NCBI RefSeq assembly: GCF_024753205.1
Contig: NZ_JANUGZ010000003.1
Span: 248,001 to 312,000, forward strand
DNA from: Massilia aurea
Lineage (GTDB): Bacteria > Pseudomonadota > Gammaproteobacteria > Burkholderiales > Burkholderiaceae_D
DNA: 64,000 nucleotides
Direction of reading: 5' to 3'
The notes below the pieces were generated by a model. The model was not told the origin of the DNA. It worked only from the letters and a program-made list of their open reading frames with translations, and searched no databases. The translations under genes and the position numbers were made by a program. Positions 43,394 to 55,257 of this stretch are shown here, one piece after another. The stretch's first letter is position 1. The number at the start of each line of letters is the position of its first letter.

Positions 43394-43960
43394 TCAAAAA
43401 TCGAGACCCCAGTCCAGGGTAATCAGTTTTTGGTCGAGGCTGACAGTCTTGACGAACTGGTCGACGAACGGCACGAGGCGCTCGGGGGCCTTCTCGTCTG
43501 ACGACGGATCGGGCACCGGCACGATGCGCAAAATCGATTGCGCGCCATTGCTCATCATGTCGGCCACCTTGCCCAGGGCTTCACCCTGCAGGTTGACCAC
43601 GTCAAGCCCGATCAGATCGGACCAGTAATACTCATCTTCTTCGAGCGCGGGAAACGCGCTGCGTGCGATCTGTACCGTGGCGCCCTTGAGCGCTTCGGCA
43701 GCATCGCGGCCCTGCAGGCCAACCAGCGTGGCGACGACATCGCCGCCATGCAGTTTTGCACTGCGCACCGTGACGGCGTGCAGAGTCGGCTTGCTGACCC
43801 ACCAGGTTTTTACGTTCAGCAGCGCATCGGCGTCAGCGGAGTGCGGCGTGACACGAATGCCACCGACGATGCCATAAGCACCGGACACATACCCCACTTC
43901 AGCCAGATCGGCGGGAACCGAAGTTCCCGTACCTGCGTTGCTCGCTGCTGAATCGTTCAA
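43394..43960 (-). CDS. rimM: 16S rRNA processing factor RimM
   Basis: A 188-residue protein. An N-terminal RimM beta-barrel (EVGYVSGAYGIVGGIRVTPHS) and a PRC-barrel (YYWSDLIGLDVVNLQGEALGKV) end with LVPFVDQFVKTVSLDQKLITLDW. It binds ribosomal protein S19 in 30S head assembly. The first 15 residues are a Ser/Ala/Thr-rich leader that may be absent if a later start is used. It lies 25 bases after rpsP. Confidence 0.95.
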   Translation of the reverse strand: MNDSAASNAGTGTSVPADLAEVGYVSGAYGIVGGIRVTPHSADADALLNVKTWWVSKPTLHAVTVRSAKLHGGDVVATLVGLQGRDAAEALKGATVQIARSAFPALEEDEYYWSDLIGLDVVNLQGEALGKVADMMSNGAQSILRIVPVPDPSSDEKAPERLVPFVDQFVKTVSLDQKLITLDWGLDF

Positions 43961-43985
43961 ACCTGCGTACCTTGCTTAATAAAAA

Positions 43986-44234
43986 TTAAGCAGCTGGCTT
44001 TTGCTGGGCGACCAGGCGAGCGACGGTTGGCGACAGTTGCGCGCCAACGCCTTCCCAGTGAGCCAGACGGTCAGCAGCGATACGCAGGCTGACTTCAGCG
44101 CCCGATGCCATCGGGTTGTAGAAACCGATACGCTCGATGAAACGACCATCGCGACGATTGCGCGAATCAGTTGCAACGATGTTGAAGAACGGACGCTTTT
44201 TTGCGCCACCACGAGCCAAACGAATAACGACCAT
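43986..44234 (-). CDS. rpsP: 30S ribosomal protein S16
   Basis: An 82-residue protein with the S16 start [20 protein letters not shown], the [17 protein letters not shown] block and the later [19 protein letters not shown]16 is an early 30S assembly protein. It heads the rpsP-rimM-trmD-rplS operon and begins about 40 bases after a good promoter. Confidence 0.97.
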   Translation of the reverse strand: MVVIRLARGGAKKRPFFNIVATDSRNRRDGRFIERIGFYNPMASGAEVSLRIAADRLAHWEGVGAQLSPTVARLVAQQKPAA

Positions 44235-44275
44235 AATATTTCCGAAAAAGTTGTTCTGGACGGAGAAAGTCGACG

Positions 44276-44305
44276 ATTATAGCGCGCGACACCGAACAGC
44301 AGCAA
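44276..44305 (-). promoter_or_regulatory. Promoter of the rpsP operon
   Basis: Minus-strand TTGCTG (44305-44300), an 18-base spacer and a perfect TATAAT (44281-44276) lie 42 bases ahead of the rpsP start. The -10 box is certain; the -35 is only partial. Confidence 0.6.
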
Positions 44306-44482
44306 GCGTTAATGATACAGGGCGCGCAGTCCCAGGAGAATCAACCATTATCACCGATTTCGCGCCATACCGCTACCAGCCATCTGCCCTATTGGCCTGG
44401 AATACGCTGTCAGTCGCCGAAAGCGTGCCATTCGCGCCAATCTGGACGATACTTTGGCTTTCCTGAACGATTGACAACATCC

Positions 44483-44896
44483 ATGGCTGCTGCGCACAAG
44501 AACAAGACTGTCGCTACCCTGCTCGCCCTGCTGCTGGGTGGCTTTGGTATCCACCGCTTTTACCTGAAGCCAGGCGCGGACCGCATCGGCCTGCTGCACC
44601 TGTGCTGCCTGCCGGTTACGGGGATCCTGTACGGCGCGGTCAAGCCGCATCCGTTCTATATCGTGCTGCCGTTATTGGTGTCGTACATCGCCGGCTTTGT
44701 CGAGGCGCTCGTGATCGGGCTGACGCCGGATGAGAAGTGGGATGCCCAATACAACGCGCACAGCGGGCAGCAGACGCACTCGAACTGGGTGCTGGTGTTG
44801 CTGCTGGTGGTGACGATGCTGGTGGCGACGACCGTGTTGATCGGGACGATCGCACGGTTGTCGGATGTGGTGTACACGGGTGGCGCGTACGGGTAA
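44483..44896 (+). CDS. TM2-domain membrane protein
   Basis: A 137-residue protein with three membrane segments. The TM2 motif reads LLLGGFGIHRFYLKPGADRIG (kept: GxxGxHRFYL) and is followed by a second helix with Cys pair HLCCLP. A central short helix precedes a polar stretch, and a C-terminal helix (WVLVLLLVVTMLVATTVLIG) follows. TM2 proteins have no agreed bacterial role. The frame is open upstream to 44312, but ATG 44483 fits the domain. It is divergent from rpsP, with its own bidirectional terminator. Confidence 0.85.
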   Translation: MAAAHKNKTVATLLALLLGGFGIHRFYLKPGADRIGLLHLCCLPVTGILYGAVKPHPFYIVLPLLVSYIAGFVEALVIGLTPDEKWDAQYNAHSGQQTHSNWVLVLLLVVTMLVATTVLIGTIARLSDVVYTGGAYG

Positions 44897-44898
44897 CA

Positions 44899-44929
44899 AA
44901 AAAGGCAGCCTGCAGGCTGCCTTTTTGTT
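44899..44929. terminator. Bidirectional terminator between the TM2 gene and the acyl-CoA dehydrogenase gene
   Basis: A perfect palindrome, AAAAGGCAGCC-TGCA-GGCTGCCTTTT, is flanked by A on one side and T on the other. It serves both converging genes. Confidence 0.93.
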
Positions 44930-44951
44930 ACGGCCAATGCGAACTGTTCCG

Positions 44952-46745
44952 TTAGAACTGCTCGATCTCCAGCGCCAGCACGCCTGCCGCGCCATTGACG
45001 ATCGACGTGCGCAGCCCCGGTGCCTGCGACAGGATGTGGTCGGCAAAGAAGCGCGCCGTGCCAATCTTGGCGCGGTAGAAGGCGGCATCGCCCTCGCCTG
45101 CGTCGAGCCGCTTCTGCGCAGCCAGTGCGGCGCGCGCCATCTGCCAGCCGCCCAGCACGATGCCAGCCAGCTTCAGATACGTGACGCTGCCGGCAAACAC
45201 CGCCTTCACGTCCGTCCTGATATTGGCCACCACATACTCGACCACTTGCTCGAGCGCCGCGCTGCCTTCTTGCAGGCGCTGCGCGATGGCCGTGAAATCG
45301 GCGTTCTGCGCCTCGCCCAGCTGGCGCTCGACATCGCGGATCTGCGCGATCAGCGCCCTGGCCACGGCGCCGCCATCGCGCACCGTCTTGCGGCCCACCA
45401 GATCATTGGCCTGGATCGCCGTCGTGCCTTCGTAGATGGTCAGGATCTTGGCGTCGCGGTAGTGCTGCGCTGCGCCCGTTTCTTCGATGAAGCCCATGCC
45501 GCCATGCACCTGCACGCCGTCGCGCGCGACCTGCTCGCTCATCTCGGTCGCCCAGCCCTTGATGACCGGGACCAGGTATTCATAGATGGCCAGGTTGGCC
45601 GTGCGCGTGGCTTCGTCCGGATGGTGATGGGCCAGGTCGGACAGCGCCGCGCCGACGTACGCCAGCGCGCGCGCCGCTTCCGTCTGCGAACGCATCGACA
45701 TCAGCATGCGGCGCACGTCCGGGTGGTGGATGATCGTCACCGGACCGCTTGAGCCCGCCACGTCGCGCGACTGGACGCGGTCCTTGGCAAAGGCCACGGC
45801 ACCCTGGTACGCATGCTCGGCCAGGCCGACGCCCTGGATGCCCACGCCGAAGCGCGCTGCATTCATCATGATGAACATGTACTCGAGGCCACGGTTTTCT
45901 TCGCCGACCAGCGTGCCGACGGCCCCGCCGTTGTCGCCGAACTGCAGTACGGCCGTTGGACTGGCCTTGATGCCCAGCTTGTGTTCGATCGAGACGCAGG
46001 CGACGTCGTTGCGCGCGCCCAGCGAGCCATCGTCGTTGATCATGAACTTGGGCACGATGAACAGCGAGATCCCCTTCACGCCCGGCGGCGCGTCAGGCGT
46101 GCGCGCCAGCACCAGGTGCACGATGTTCTCGGTCATGTCGTGATCGCCATACGTGATGTAGATCTTGGTGCCGAACAATTTGTAGGTGCCGTCGCCCTGC
46201 GGCTCGGCGCGGGTGCGCACGGCGGCCAGGTCGGAGCCGGCCTGCGGCTCGGTCAGGTTCATGGTGCCGGTCCAGCGGCCCGACACCAGCGGCTCGAGGA
46301 AGCGCGCCTTTTGCGCGTCCGAACCGGCGGTGAGCAAGGCCTCGATGGCGCCGTCAGACAACAGCGCTACCAGTGCGAACGACAGGTTGGCGCCGTGCAG
46401 CATCTCCATGCACGGCGTGGCCACGAGCTTGGGCAAGCCCTGCCCGCCGAAGTCCTGCGGATGCTGCACGCCCTGCCAGCCGGCCTCGGCGTATGCTTTG
46501 AACGCCTCGCGGAAACCCTTGGTCGTGGTAACGACGCCGTCTTTCCAGTAGCTCGGGTCCTTATCACCCACGCGGTTGAGCGGCGCGATCACGTCGCGGC
46601 AAAATTTCGCGTTTTCTTCCAGGACCGCTTCCACGGTGTCGGGCGTCGCATCTTCACAGCCGGGCAGCGCATTGATCTCGGCCAGGTTGGCCAGTTCGGT
46701 CAGCACGAACTGCATGTCTTTCAGCGGGGCGTTGTAGCTCACCAT
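44952..46745 (-). CDS. Acyl-CoA dehydrogenase (long form with C-terminal extension)
   Basis: A 597-residue FAD enzyme. The N-terminal helical domain has NRVGDKDPSYWKDG and GWQGVQHPQDFGGQG; the middle strand domain has MNLTEPQAGSDLAAVRTRA and TKIYITYGDHD. The FAD-binding helices include QVHGGMGFIEETGAAQHYRDAKILTIYEGTT, with the catalytic Glu expected in the YEGTT region. The extra C-terminal domain matches the AcdH_C type found in FadE5/DmdC-like enzymes. It oxidises acyl-CoA to enoyl-CoA and passes electrons to ETF, encoded just upstream. The acyl length is unknown. Confidence 0.93.
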   Translation of the reverse strand: MVSYNAPLKDMQFVLTELANLAEINALPGCEDATPDTVEAVLEENAKFCRDVIAPLNRVGDKDPSYWKDGVVTTTKGFREAFKAYAEAGWQGVQHPQDFGGQGLPKLVATPCMEMLHGANLSFALVALLSDGAIEALLTAGSDAQKARFLEPLVSGRWTGTMNLTEPQAGSDLAAVRTRAEPQGDGTYKLFGTKIYITYGDHDMTENIVHLVLARTPDAPPGVKGISLFIVPKFMINDDGSLGARNDVACVSIEHKLGIKASPTAVLQFGDNGGAVGTLVGEENRGLEYMFIMMNAARFGVGIQGVGLAEHAYQGAVAFAKDRVQSRDVAGSSGPVTIIHHPDVRRMLMSMRSQTEAARALAYVGAALSDLAHHHPDEATRTANLAIYEYLVPVIKGWATEMSEQVARDGVQVHGGMGFIEETGAAQHYRDAKILTIYEGTTAIQANDLVGRKTVRDGGAVARALIAQIRDVERQLGEAQNADFTAIAQRLQEGSAALEQVVEYVVANIRTDVKAVFAGSVTYLKLAGIVLGGWQMARAALAAQKRLDAGEGDAAFYRAKIGTARFFADHILSQAPGLRTSIVNGAAGVLALEIEQF

Positions 46746-46769
46746 TGTCTCCTGAATAAATTCTTATGC

Positions 46770-46806
46770 AAAAAAAACGCCGTTCCTGCAGAGGCGGGAA
46801 CGGCGT
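46770..46806 (-). terminator. Terminator between etfA and the acyl-CoA dehydrogenase gene
   Basis: The stem ACGCCGTTCC/GGAACGGCGT (46777-46786 with 46797-46806) is followed on the minus strand by a run of eight T or T-like bases. It would stop most etfBA transcription before the dehydrogenase. Confidence 0.88.
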
Positions 46807-46852
46807 CATTGGCGGCTGTCGGCGCGGCGTACAACGACGCCGCGCCTGGCGA

Positions 46853-47782
46853 TCAGCCCAGTTCCTTGACCAGTTCCGGCACTGCCTCGAACAGGTCGCC
46901 CACCAGGCCGTAGTCGGCGACCGAGAAGATCGGCGCTTCCGGATCCTTGTTGATGGCGACGATGACTTTCGAGTCCTTCATGCCGGCCAGGTGCTGGATC
47001 GCGCCGGAGATACCGACGGCGATGTACAGCGTTGGCGCGACGATCTTGCCCGTCTGGCCAACTTGCCAGTCGTTCGGCACGAAGCCGGCGTCGACGGCGG
47101 CGCGCGATGCACCCATCGCCGCGCCCAGCTTGTCGGCCAGCGGCTCGAGGATCTTGAAGTTGTCGGCCGAACCGATGCCACGGCCACCCGAGACGATCAC
47201 CTTGGCGGCGGTCAGTTCCGGACGGTCCGATTTGGCCAGCTCGCGGCCCACGAAGCTCGACGTGCCCGCGTCTGCCACGGCAGCGATGGCTTCGATGGCG
47301 GCCGAGCCGCCAGCGGCTGCGGAGTCGAACGCCGTGCCGCGCACGGTGATGACTTTCACGCTGTCGCTCGACTGCACGGTGGCAATCGCGTTACCGGCGT
47401 AGATCGGGCGCTCGAACGTGTCGGGCGCATCGACCTTGGTGATCTCGGAGATCTGCGCGACGTCGAGCTTGGCGGCCACGCGCGGCAGGATGTTCTTGCC
47501 GTAGGCGGTGGCTGGCGCGAGGATGTGCGAGTAGCTGCCGGCGATCGCCAGGATCTGCTCGGCCACGTTCTCGGCCAGGCCGTCGGCGAAGTGCGGCGCG
47601 TCGGCGACCAGCACTTTCGAGACGCCCGCGATCTGCGCAGCAGCTTCGGCAGCGGCGCCGCAACCCGAACCGGCGACCAGGATGTGCACATCGCCGCCGC
47701 ACTGGACAGCTGCGGTGACGGTGTGGTGGGTAGCGCCCTTCAGGGAGCCGTTGTCGTGTTCAGCAATGACTAATGCGACCAT
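46853..47782 (-). CDS. etfA: Electron transfer flavoprotein subunit alpha
   Basis: A 309-residue subunit. The N-terminal ETF fold has [15 protein letters not shown], and the FAD domain has [60 protein letters not shown] and [22 protein letters not shown]. It carries electrons from acyl-CoA dehydrogenases to ETF-quinone oxidoreductase. It is transcribed with etfB (34-base gap). Confidence 0.97.
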   Translation of the reverse strand: MVALVIAEHDNGSLKGATHHTVTAAVQCGGDVHILVAGSGCGAAAEAAAQIAGVSKVLVADAPHFADGLAENVAEQILAIAGSYSHILAPATAYGKNILPRVAAKLDVAQISEITKVDAPDTFERPIYAGNAIATVQSSDSVKVITVRGTAFDSAAAGGSAAIEAIAAVADAGTSSFVGRELAKSDRPELTAAKVIVSGGRGIGSADNFKILEPLADKLGAAMGASRAAVDAGFVPNDWQVGQTGKIVAPTLYIAVGISGAIQHLAGMKDSKVIVAINKDPEAPIFSVADYGLVGDLFEAVPELVKELG

Positions 47783-47816
47783 GTTGATTCCTATCTTGTA
47801 AGTAACGACAAACGGC

Positions 47817-48566
47817 TCAGATGACTTTGGCTTCAGTGCGCAGTTTCTGCACCAAGGTGCCCACGTCCGGAACCTTCACGCCAGCCGAGCGCTTGGCTGG
47901 CTCGACGACTTTCAACGTCTTCAGGCGCGGTGCCACGTCCACGCCCAGGTCTTCCGGCTTGATCGTCTCGAGCGGCTTTTTCTTGGCCTTCATGATGTTC
48001 GGCAGCGTCACGTAGCGCGGCTCGTTCAGGCGCAGGTCGGTGGTGATGACCGCAGGCAGCTTGAGCGCCACGGTTTCCAGGCCGCCGTCGACTTCGCGCG
48101 TCACGGTGACCTTGTCGTCCTCGAGCACCACTTTCGACGCGAACGTCGCTTGTGGCCAGCCCAGCAGTGCGGCAAGCATCTGGCCAGTCTGGTTCGAGTC
48201 GTCGTCGATTGCCTGCTTGCCCAGGATGATCAGCTGTGGCTGCTCCTTGTCGGCCAGCGCCTTCATGATCTTGGCCACGCCCAGCGGCTCGGTGTCGCCC
48301 GCGGTCTCGACCAGGATGGCGCGGTCGGCGCCGATGGCCAGGCCGGTGCGCAGAGTTTCCTGGCACTGCGGCACGCCGATCGACACTGCCACCACTTCGG
48401 TAACCTTGCCGCCTTCTTTCAGGCGGGTCGCCTCTTCCAGCGCGATTTCGTCGAACGGGTTCATCGACATCTTGACGTTGGCGATATCCACACCACTGTT
48501 GTCGGACTTGACGCGAACCTTGACGTTGTAGTCGACCACGCGTTTGACGGGTACCAGGACTTTCAT
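47817..48566 (-). CDS. etfB: Electron transfer flavoprotein subunit beta
   Basis: A 249-residue AMP-binding subunit. It starts [20 protein letters not shown] and has the ETF-beta signature ([16 protein letters not shown]), [31 protein letters not shown] and [22 protein letters not shown]. The open frame extends to 48641, but ATG 48566 is the family start. It is the first gene of etfBA. Confidence 0.97.
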   Translation of the reverse strand: MKVLVPVKRVVDYNVKVRVKSDNSGVDIANVKMSMNPFDEIALEEATRLKEGGKVTEVVAVSIGVPQCQETLRTGLAIGADRAILVETAGDTEPLGVAKIMKALADKEQPQLIILGKQAIDDDSNQTGQMLAALLGWPQATFASKVVLEDDKVTVTREVDGGLETVALKLPAVITTDLRLNEPRYVTLPNIMKAKKKPLETIKPEDLGVDVAPRLKTLKVVEPAKRSAGVKVPDVGTLVQKLRTEAKVI

Positions 48567-48787
48567 AGGGTGCCTTTTAAAATGAGATGGAGACAGACTA
48601 AAGTGGCTCAGATTATATGAGAAATCGGGGCAACGGGCCAAATTAAAGCACGAGCGTGCGATTTTTTAGTAGAGGAAAACACCTAAAGTACTCGGTCTGT
48701 CATGAATTCGGGGAAAACAAACGGGGCACGGACCCCGGCACAGCAACGGTGCGCGCCGTGTCGACAGGCGCGACACGGCGGTTTCTT

Positions 48788-49051
48788 TTACTTGCGGCGC
48801 ATCAGAAACGTGAACTCGCCGTGTTCAAAGGTGTGAGCCAGCAGTGCATTGCCGGTCTGTTTGGCAAACGCCTGAAAGTCGCGCACGGAGCCGGTGTCGG
48901 TGGCCACGATACGCAACACCTGGCCACTCTCCATTTCGGCGAGCGCCTTCTTCGCTTTGAGGATGGGCAGTGGGCAATTGAGCCCCCGCGCATCCAGATC
49001 TCTCTGGAATTCCATGGTGTCGGTGTCAGTGTCGAAAATGATGTCGCTCAT
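48788..49051 (-). CDS. TusA-family sulfur-carrier-like protein
   Basis: An 87-residue protein. The sulfur-transfer motif is LDARGLNCPLPILKAKKALAEM with the CPxP Cys near residue 26. RIVATDTGSVRDFQAFAKQTGN and a C-terminal strand follow. TusA passes sulfur to tRNA thiolation and molybdenum cofactor; paralogues have other sulfur roles, so the exact job is unclear. GGAG lies before the ATG. It is monocistronic. Confidence 0.92.
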   Translation of the reverse strand: MSDIIFDTDTDTMEFQRDLDARGLNCPLPILKAKKALAEMESGQVLRIVATDTGSVRDFQAFAKQTGNALLAHTFEHGEFTFLMRRK

Positions 49052-49378
49052 CGCATTCCTGATCAGTAAGGAGGGTGCTGGAACTCGAATACTACTCCAA
49101 TTCCCACAGTATGACGCAGCGCACCAAAATAGTCATAGATTGTTGCGAGCCTGCAACCCAGTGTTAAAAGCTTGACGAACTGCTACCGAGTCTGTACTGG
49201 ATGCTCACGAAAAAGCACTATGGTGGTGCATCATGCGAACAAGATGCGACCCAAATCGGCGCGCGCAATAGACGGTCAGACAATCCGGCGCAATAAACTG
49301 GGAGGCTGCTCCGATTGATGCGTCGATGTGCGGGTCAATGGATGTCCGACAGTCGGATTCGGGCCTGGATTGCACCCG
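49052..49378. other. Non-coding interval without recognised features
   Basis: This stretch of 327 bases holds the leader of the TusA-like gene at its left end. I see no gene, repeat, terminator or known RNA in it. Its base composition is lower in GC than the neighbours in the middle part (about 49085-49170). Confidence 0.5.
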
Positions 49379-49705
49379 TCAACCCAACAACGTCCGCCCT
49401 GCCGACTCCGACAGGTAAATTTCACGGCGCACAATGCGCAGTGTGAACGCTTGCTCCAGCATGGCCAGAAAATCAGGACTGCCGAGGTGACTATCCAGAT
49501 CGGCTTGCGTCGCCCACCCTTCGGTCAGATGAAACACGTTGGCCTGCTTCAGGTCTTGCGAAGCGCTGTAATACAAGCAGCCTGGTTTGCCAGCGATCTG
49601 GTCGACCGACGCCGTCGCGATGCGTGCAAACGCCGCAGCGTCCAGTGGATCGATTTCATAGGTGCCGACCAGGCTGACAAAGCGTTCAGTCGTCGAGGTG
49701 TTCAT
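49379..49705 (-). CDS. Antibiotic biosynthesis monooxygenase (ABM)-domain protein
   Basis: A 108-residue protein of the small ABM/YgiN fold: FVSLVGTYEIDPLDAAAF, KPGCLYYSASQDLKQANVFHLTEGWATQADLDSHLGSPDF. Such dimers act as quinol or anthrone oxygenases without cofactor, or as heme-degrading enzymes; there is no evidence for which. The AGGA well spaced to ATG 49705 favours that start over 49720. It is divergent from the LysR gene at 49857, the likely regulator. Confidence 0.82.
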   Translation of the reverse strand: MNTSTTERFVSLVGTYEIDPLDAAAFARIATASVDQIAGKPGCLYYSASQDLKQANVFHLTEGWATQADLDSHLGSPDFLAMLEQAFTLRIVRREIYLSESAGRTLLG

Positions 49706-49856
49706 AGTGGTTCCTGTCATGGTAAAACCCGGGGCACGAACGTGTGCGCTTGGGGTCGACCCGTGCAGTCTGATCGCTGACTGCCTGCACGAGAACCCAT
49801 GCTGCGCTCATATCATTTATGCTCCTGCTGCATAAAGTGAATTCACGCGGGCAGGA

Positions 49857-50783
49857 ATGGATAAATTGTTGTGGATGCGCTGCTTCGTGCGCGCCGTCGA
49901 AACCGGTAGTTTTTCAGCCGTCGCGCGGGAGCTCGGGATCGGGCAACCGAACGTCAGCCGGCATGTGGCGGCACTGGAAAAGTCGCTGGGTACGCGGCTA
50001 TTGCACCGTTCGACGCGGCAGATGGTTGCCACCGCCGAGGGTCAGCGCTACTACGCGCAAGCGCGCCAGGCACTCGACATCATCGGAGAAGCCGAAGCGC
50101 AGGTGCATGGCCAGACAGATCCGCATGGACTGCTGCGCATTGCTTGTCCGGAGAGTATCGGCACTGAACTCCTGATACCCGCCCTGCCGGATTTTCTGCA
50201 GCGCTATCCGCATGTCGATGTGGAGTTTCGGCTTGGAGACGCGTACATCGATCTGGTGGCCGAAGGCATCGATATCGCCATACGAGGTGGCAAGTTACGT
50301 GACAGCACCCTGCGTGCGCGGTGCGTCGGTCAATCCGCGCGCATCTGCGTGGCAAGCAGGACGTATCTGAAACAACGTGGCACACCGCTGGAACCCGGCG
50401 ACCTGGCTGCGCATGACTGCCTTGTGTATACCTTGCTGGCAGCCGGCAATGACAGCTGGCCGTTCAGGGACGGCGATCGTAAGGTCAGCGGGCGCGTGCG
50501 GCTCAATAGCCTGGACGGCATCCGGCGCGCCGTCCTGAACGACCTGGGGATCGCCTACCTGCCTGCCTGGATGGTGACCAAGGAACTGCAGAGCGGCGAA
50601 CTGGTAGCGTTGTTGACCGGGCATGGGGCGCCGCCGGTGCCCGTCAATGTGCTGTATTCCGCAGAACGACGCCTGCCCCGGCGTGCAGCGGTTTTCATTG
50701 ATTTTATTGCGCAGGTGCTTGCCAAGGTTCCGGGACTCAACAGCAATAAGGTCGTTCCCACGCGTTTAACCTGCCCCAAATAA
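49857..50783 (+). CDS. LysR-family regulator divergent from the monooxygenase gene
   Basis: A 308-residue regulator of the CrgA/AaeR subgroup. The helix-turn-helix is FVRAVETGSFSAVARELGIGQPNVSRHVAALEKSLGTRLLHRSTR, and the effector domain starts near LLRIACPESIGTELL with VEFRLGDAYIDLVAEGIDIAIRGG. It probably controls the divergent monooxygenase. The stop TAA touches the alaS terminator. Confidence 0.93.
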   Translation: MDKLLWMRCFVRAVETGSFSAVARELGIGQPNVSRHVAALEKSLGTRLLHRSTRQMVATAEGQRYYAQARQALDIIGEAEAQVHGQTDPHGLLRIACPESIGTELLIPALPDFLQRYPHVDVEFRLGDAYIDLVAEGIDIAIRGGKLRDSTLRARCVGQSARICVASRTYLKQRGTPLEPGDLAAHDCLVYTLLAAGNDSWPFRDGDRKVSGRVRLNSLDGIRRAVLNDLGIAYLPAWMVTKELQSGELVALLTGHGAPPVPVNVLYSAERRLPRRAAVFIDFIAQVLAKVPGLNSNKVVPTRLTCPK

Positions 50784-50805
50784 AAACGCCGCCCGAAGGC
50801 GGCGT
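50784..50805 (-). terminator. Terminator of alaS (also covers the LysR gene end)
   Basis: The stem ACGCCGCC/GGCGGCGT (50786-50793 with 50798-50805) has a CGAA loop and five T on the minus strand. Confidence 0.85.
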
Positions 50806-50825
50806 CGATATTGCAGGCGGCGTGC

Positions 50826-53435
<2,610 letters not shown>

Positions 53436-53507
53436 GTCTGATCGTTGGGCGGAGTGAGGCAGCGTGCCTATAAAGGAGCGATTATAGCCTAGCTCCCCGA
53501 TCCATTC

Positions 53508-55163
53508 TCAGCGCAGCAGGCTCAGGATGGAGCGTGGTTGCCCATTGGCCTGCGCCAGCATCGCCGACGCCGCCTGTTGCAGGATCTGCGTGCGGGTCAG
53601 CCGCGCTGTGTCACTGGCGTAATCGGTATCCTGGATGCGCGAGCGGGCCGCCTGCATGTTCTGCGAACTCGTCTCAAGGGCGCCGGCGGCCAGGTCCAGC
53701 CGGTTGCTCGAAGCGCCGGTGCGTACGCGCTGCTCGTTAACAAACTCCAGCGCCCGGTCGATGGTCAGCAGCGCCACGTTTGATCGTGTCATGTCGAGAT
53801 TGGCCAGGCCCAGGGCGCGCGCATTCATCGACGAGAATTGCAGGTCGATCAGGTCGCCGGCACTGTCGCCGGCCTGCACCTGCACGCGCCTCACGCCGCT
53901 GGCGCCGCCTTCGTCCGGGTAGACGACATTGAAACCGGCCAGGCCGTCCGCGGCATTGCTCGTCCCGCTGGCGGGCACGACTGCGCGGGCATCGCGCGCG
54001 GGGCCGCCATCGGCATCCAGGCCCCCGATCGCGCCCGTATCGGCATTGGTCAGATTCATTTTTGTATTGATAAATTGTTCGCCATTGGCGCCGAAGTCAG
54101 CCAGGAACGCGGCGTTGCTGGTGTACACGCCGTTCGACACGGCATTGAGCGCCGCGTCGAGGTTGGCGGACTGGTTGTTGTTCAGGTATTGCATGATGCC
54201 CTTGATGCCACCCTCCACGCCCAGGCCCTTCATGCGGTCGTGCAGGTAGCGGCTGGCGGCATACCCGCCTTCGTACGTAAATCCGCCGCCAGCAACCGTG
54301 GCGACGACGCCCGCGATGCTGCCGGCGCCAGCCAGCCGTTCGTCGGCGCCGTTGATCAGTTCAGCCGTGCCTTCGACGAACCACTGCGGCAGTGCGCCCA
54401 TGTTCATCGTGCGGCCCATCACGGCGTGCACCATTTCGTGGGCGACAATACGGTCACTGTAGAGCGGCGCGCTGCCACCGTCGGGGGTGGGCGCGGTGCC
54501 GAAGTCGGCCATGTCGATATTCAGGTGCAGATTGTTCAGCTTGCCGCCGGACGACGTGCCGGACACCGAGGCGAGCACGTTATAGCCACCATCCGTGGTG
54601 TCGAGGTTGACAGTCAGTCTGGCGCCATCGCCCATGAGTCCGTAATGCTGCTTGATCAGGTCTTCGGCCGAACTGAGCCAGCCGGACTGCAGGCCATCGA
54701 GCACGGCGCGCCGCCGTTCGTCGCCGCCGATGCTGACAGTGTCCTGCGAAAACACCGCTTCCCCGTTGAAGCTGGTGTCGGTACCCACTTGCGTGATGTG
54801 TTGCAGCAGCGCCTGCGTCTCTTTCTGCAGCGCCCCGCGATCACCATCCGTGTAGCTGCCGTTGCCGGCGGCCACCGCCATCTCGCGCAGGCGTTGCAAG
54901 GTATCGGTGACGCTGGCCATGGCGCCGTCGGCCACCTGCAGCATCGACGTCGCGTCGCTCAGGCTGCGCAGCGCCTGGCTGGTGCCGCGCAGGTTCGACG
55001 TCAGTCGCGACGTGATTGCCTGCCCGGCCGCATCGTCGGATGCGCGGTTGATGCGCATGCCGGAGCTCAGGCGCTCGACGAGCTTTGCCTGCCCGGTGTC
55101 ATGCGTGCGCATGCTCCGCTGCGTACTGAGCGACAGGGTATTCGTCGAAATGGAAAGCGCCAT
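53508..55163 (-). CDS. Flagellin with embedded zinc-metallopeptidase domain (flagellinolysin-like)
   Basis: A 551-residue flagellin. The N-terminal D0/D1 helices (1-140, MALSISTNTLSLSTQRSM; RLSSGMRINRASDDAAGQAI) and C-terminal D1/D0 helices (about 440-551, ending SAMLAQANGQPRSILSLLR) are normal. The region between them holds a gluzincin-type peptidase: HEMVH at 242-246 (two zinc ligands and the catalytic Glu243), then WFVEGTAELING with Glu264 the likely third ligand. A helical YEGGYAASRYLHDRMK block follows. Such flagellins have been shown to make the filament proteolytic in Clostridium. ATG 55163 is chosen by homology; the frame opens at 55205. No other flagellar gene is adjacent. Confidence 0.92.
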   Translation of the reverse strand: MALSISTNTLSLSTQRSMRTHDTGQAKLVERLSSGMRINRASDDAAGQAITSRLTSNLRGTSQALRSLSDATSMLQVADGAMASVTDTLQRLREMAVAAGNGSYTDGDRGALQKETQALLQHITQVGTDTSFNGEAVFSQDTVSIGGDERRRAVLDGLQSGWLSSAEDLIKQHYGLMGDGARLTVNLDTTDGGYNVLASVSGTSSGGKLNNLHLNIDMADFGTAPTPDGGSAPLYSDRIVAHEMVHAVMGRTMNMGALPQWFVEGTAELINGADERLAGAGSIAGVVATVAGGGFTYEGGYAASRYLHDRMKGLGVEGGIKGIMQYLNNNQSANLDAALNAVSNGVYTSNAAFLADFGANGEQFINTKMNLTNADTGAIGGLDADGGPARDARAVVPASGTSNAADGLAGFNVVYPDEGGASGVRRVQVQAGDSAGDLIDLQFSSMNARALGLANLDMTRSNVALLTIDRALEFVNEQRVRTGASSNRLDLAAGALETSSQNMQAARSRIQDTDYASDTARLTRTQILQQAASAMLAQANGQPRSILSLLR

Positions 55164-55257
55164 GGTGGCAACACCGTCAGGGTGATCGTTCCTTCTTAAC
55201 GTCACCCCTCCCCTGTTACTTGAGGTCGCAGTGTAAATATAGTGCCTGGCCTTGTTA

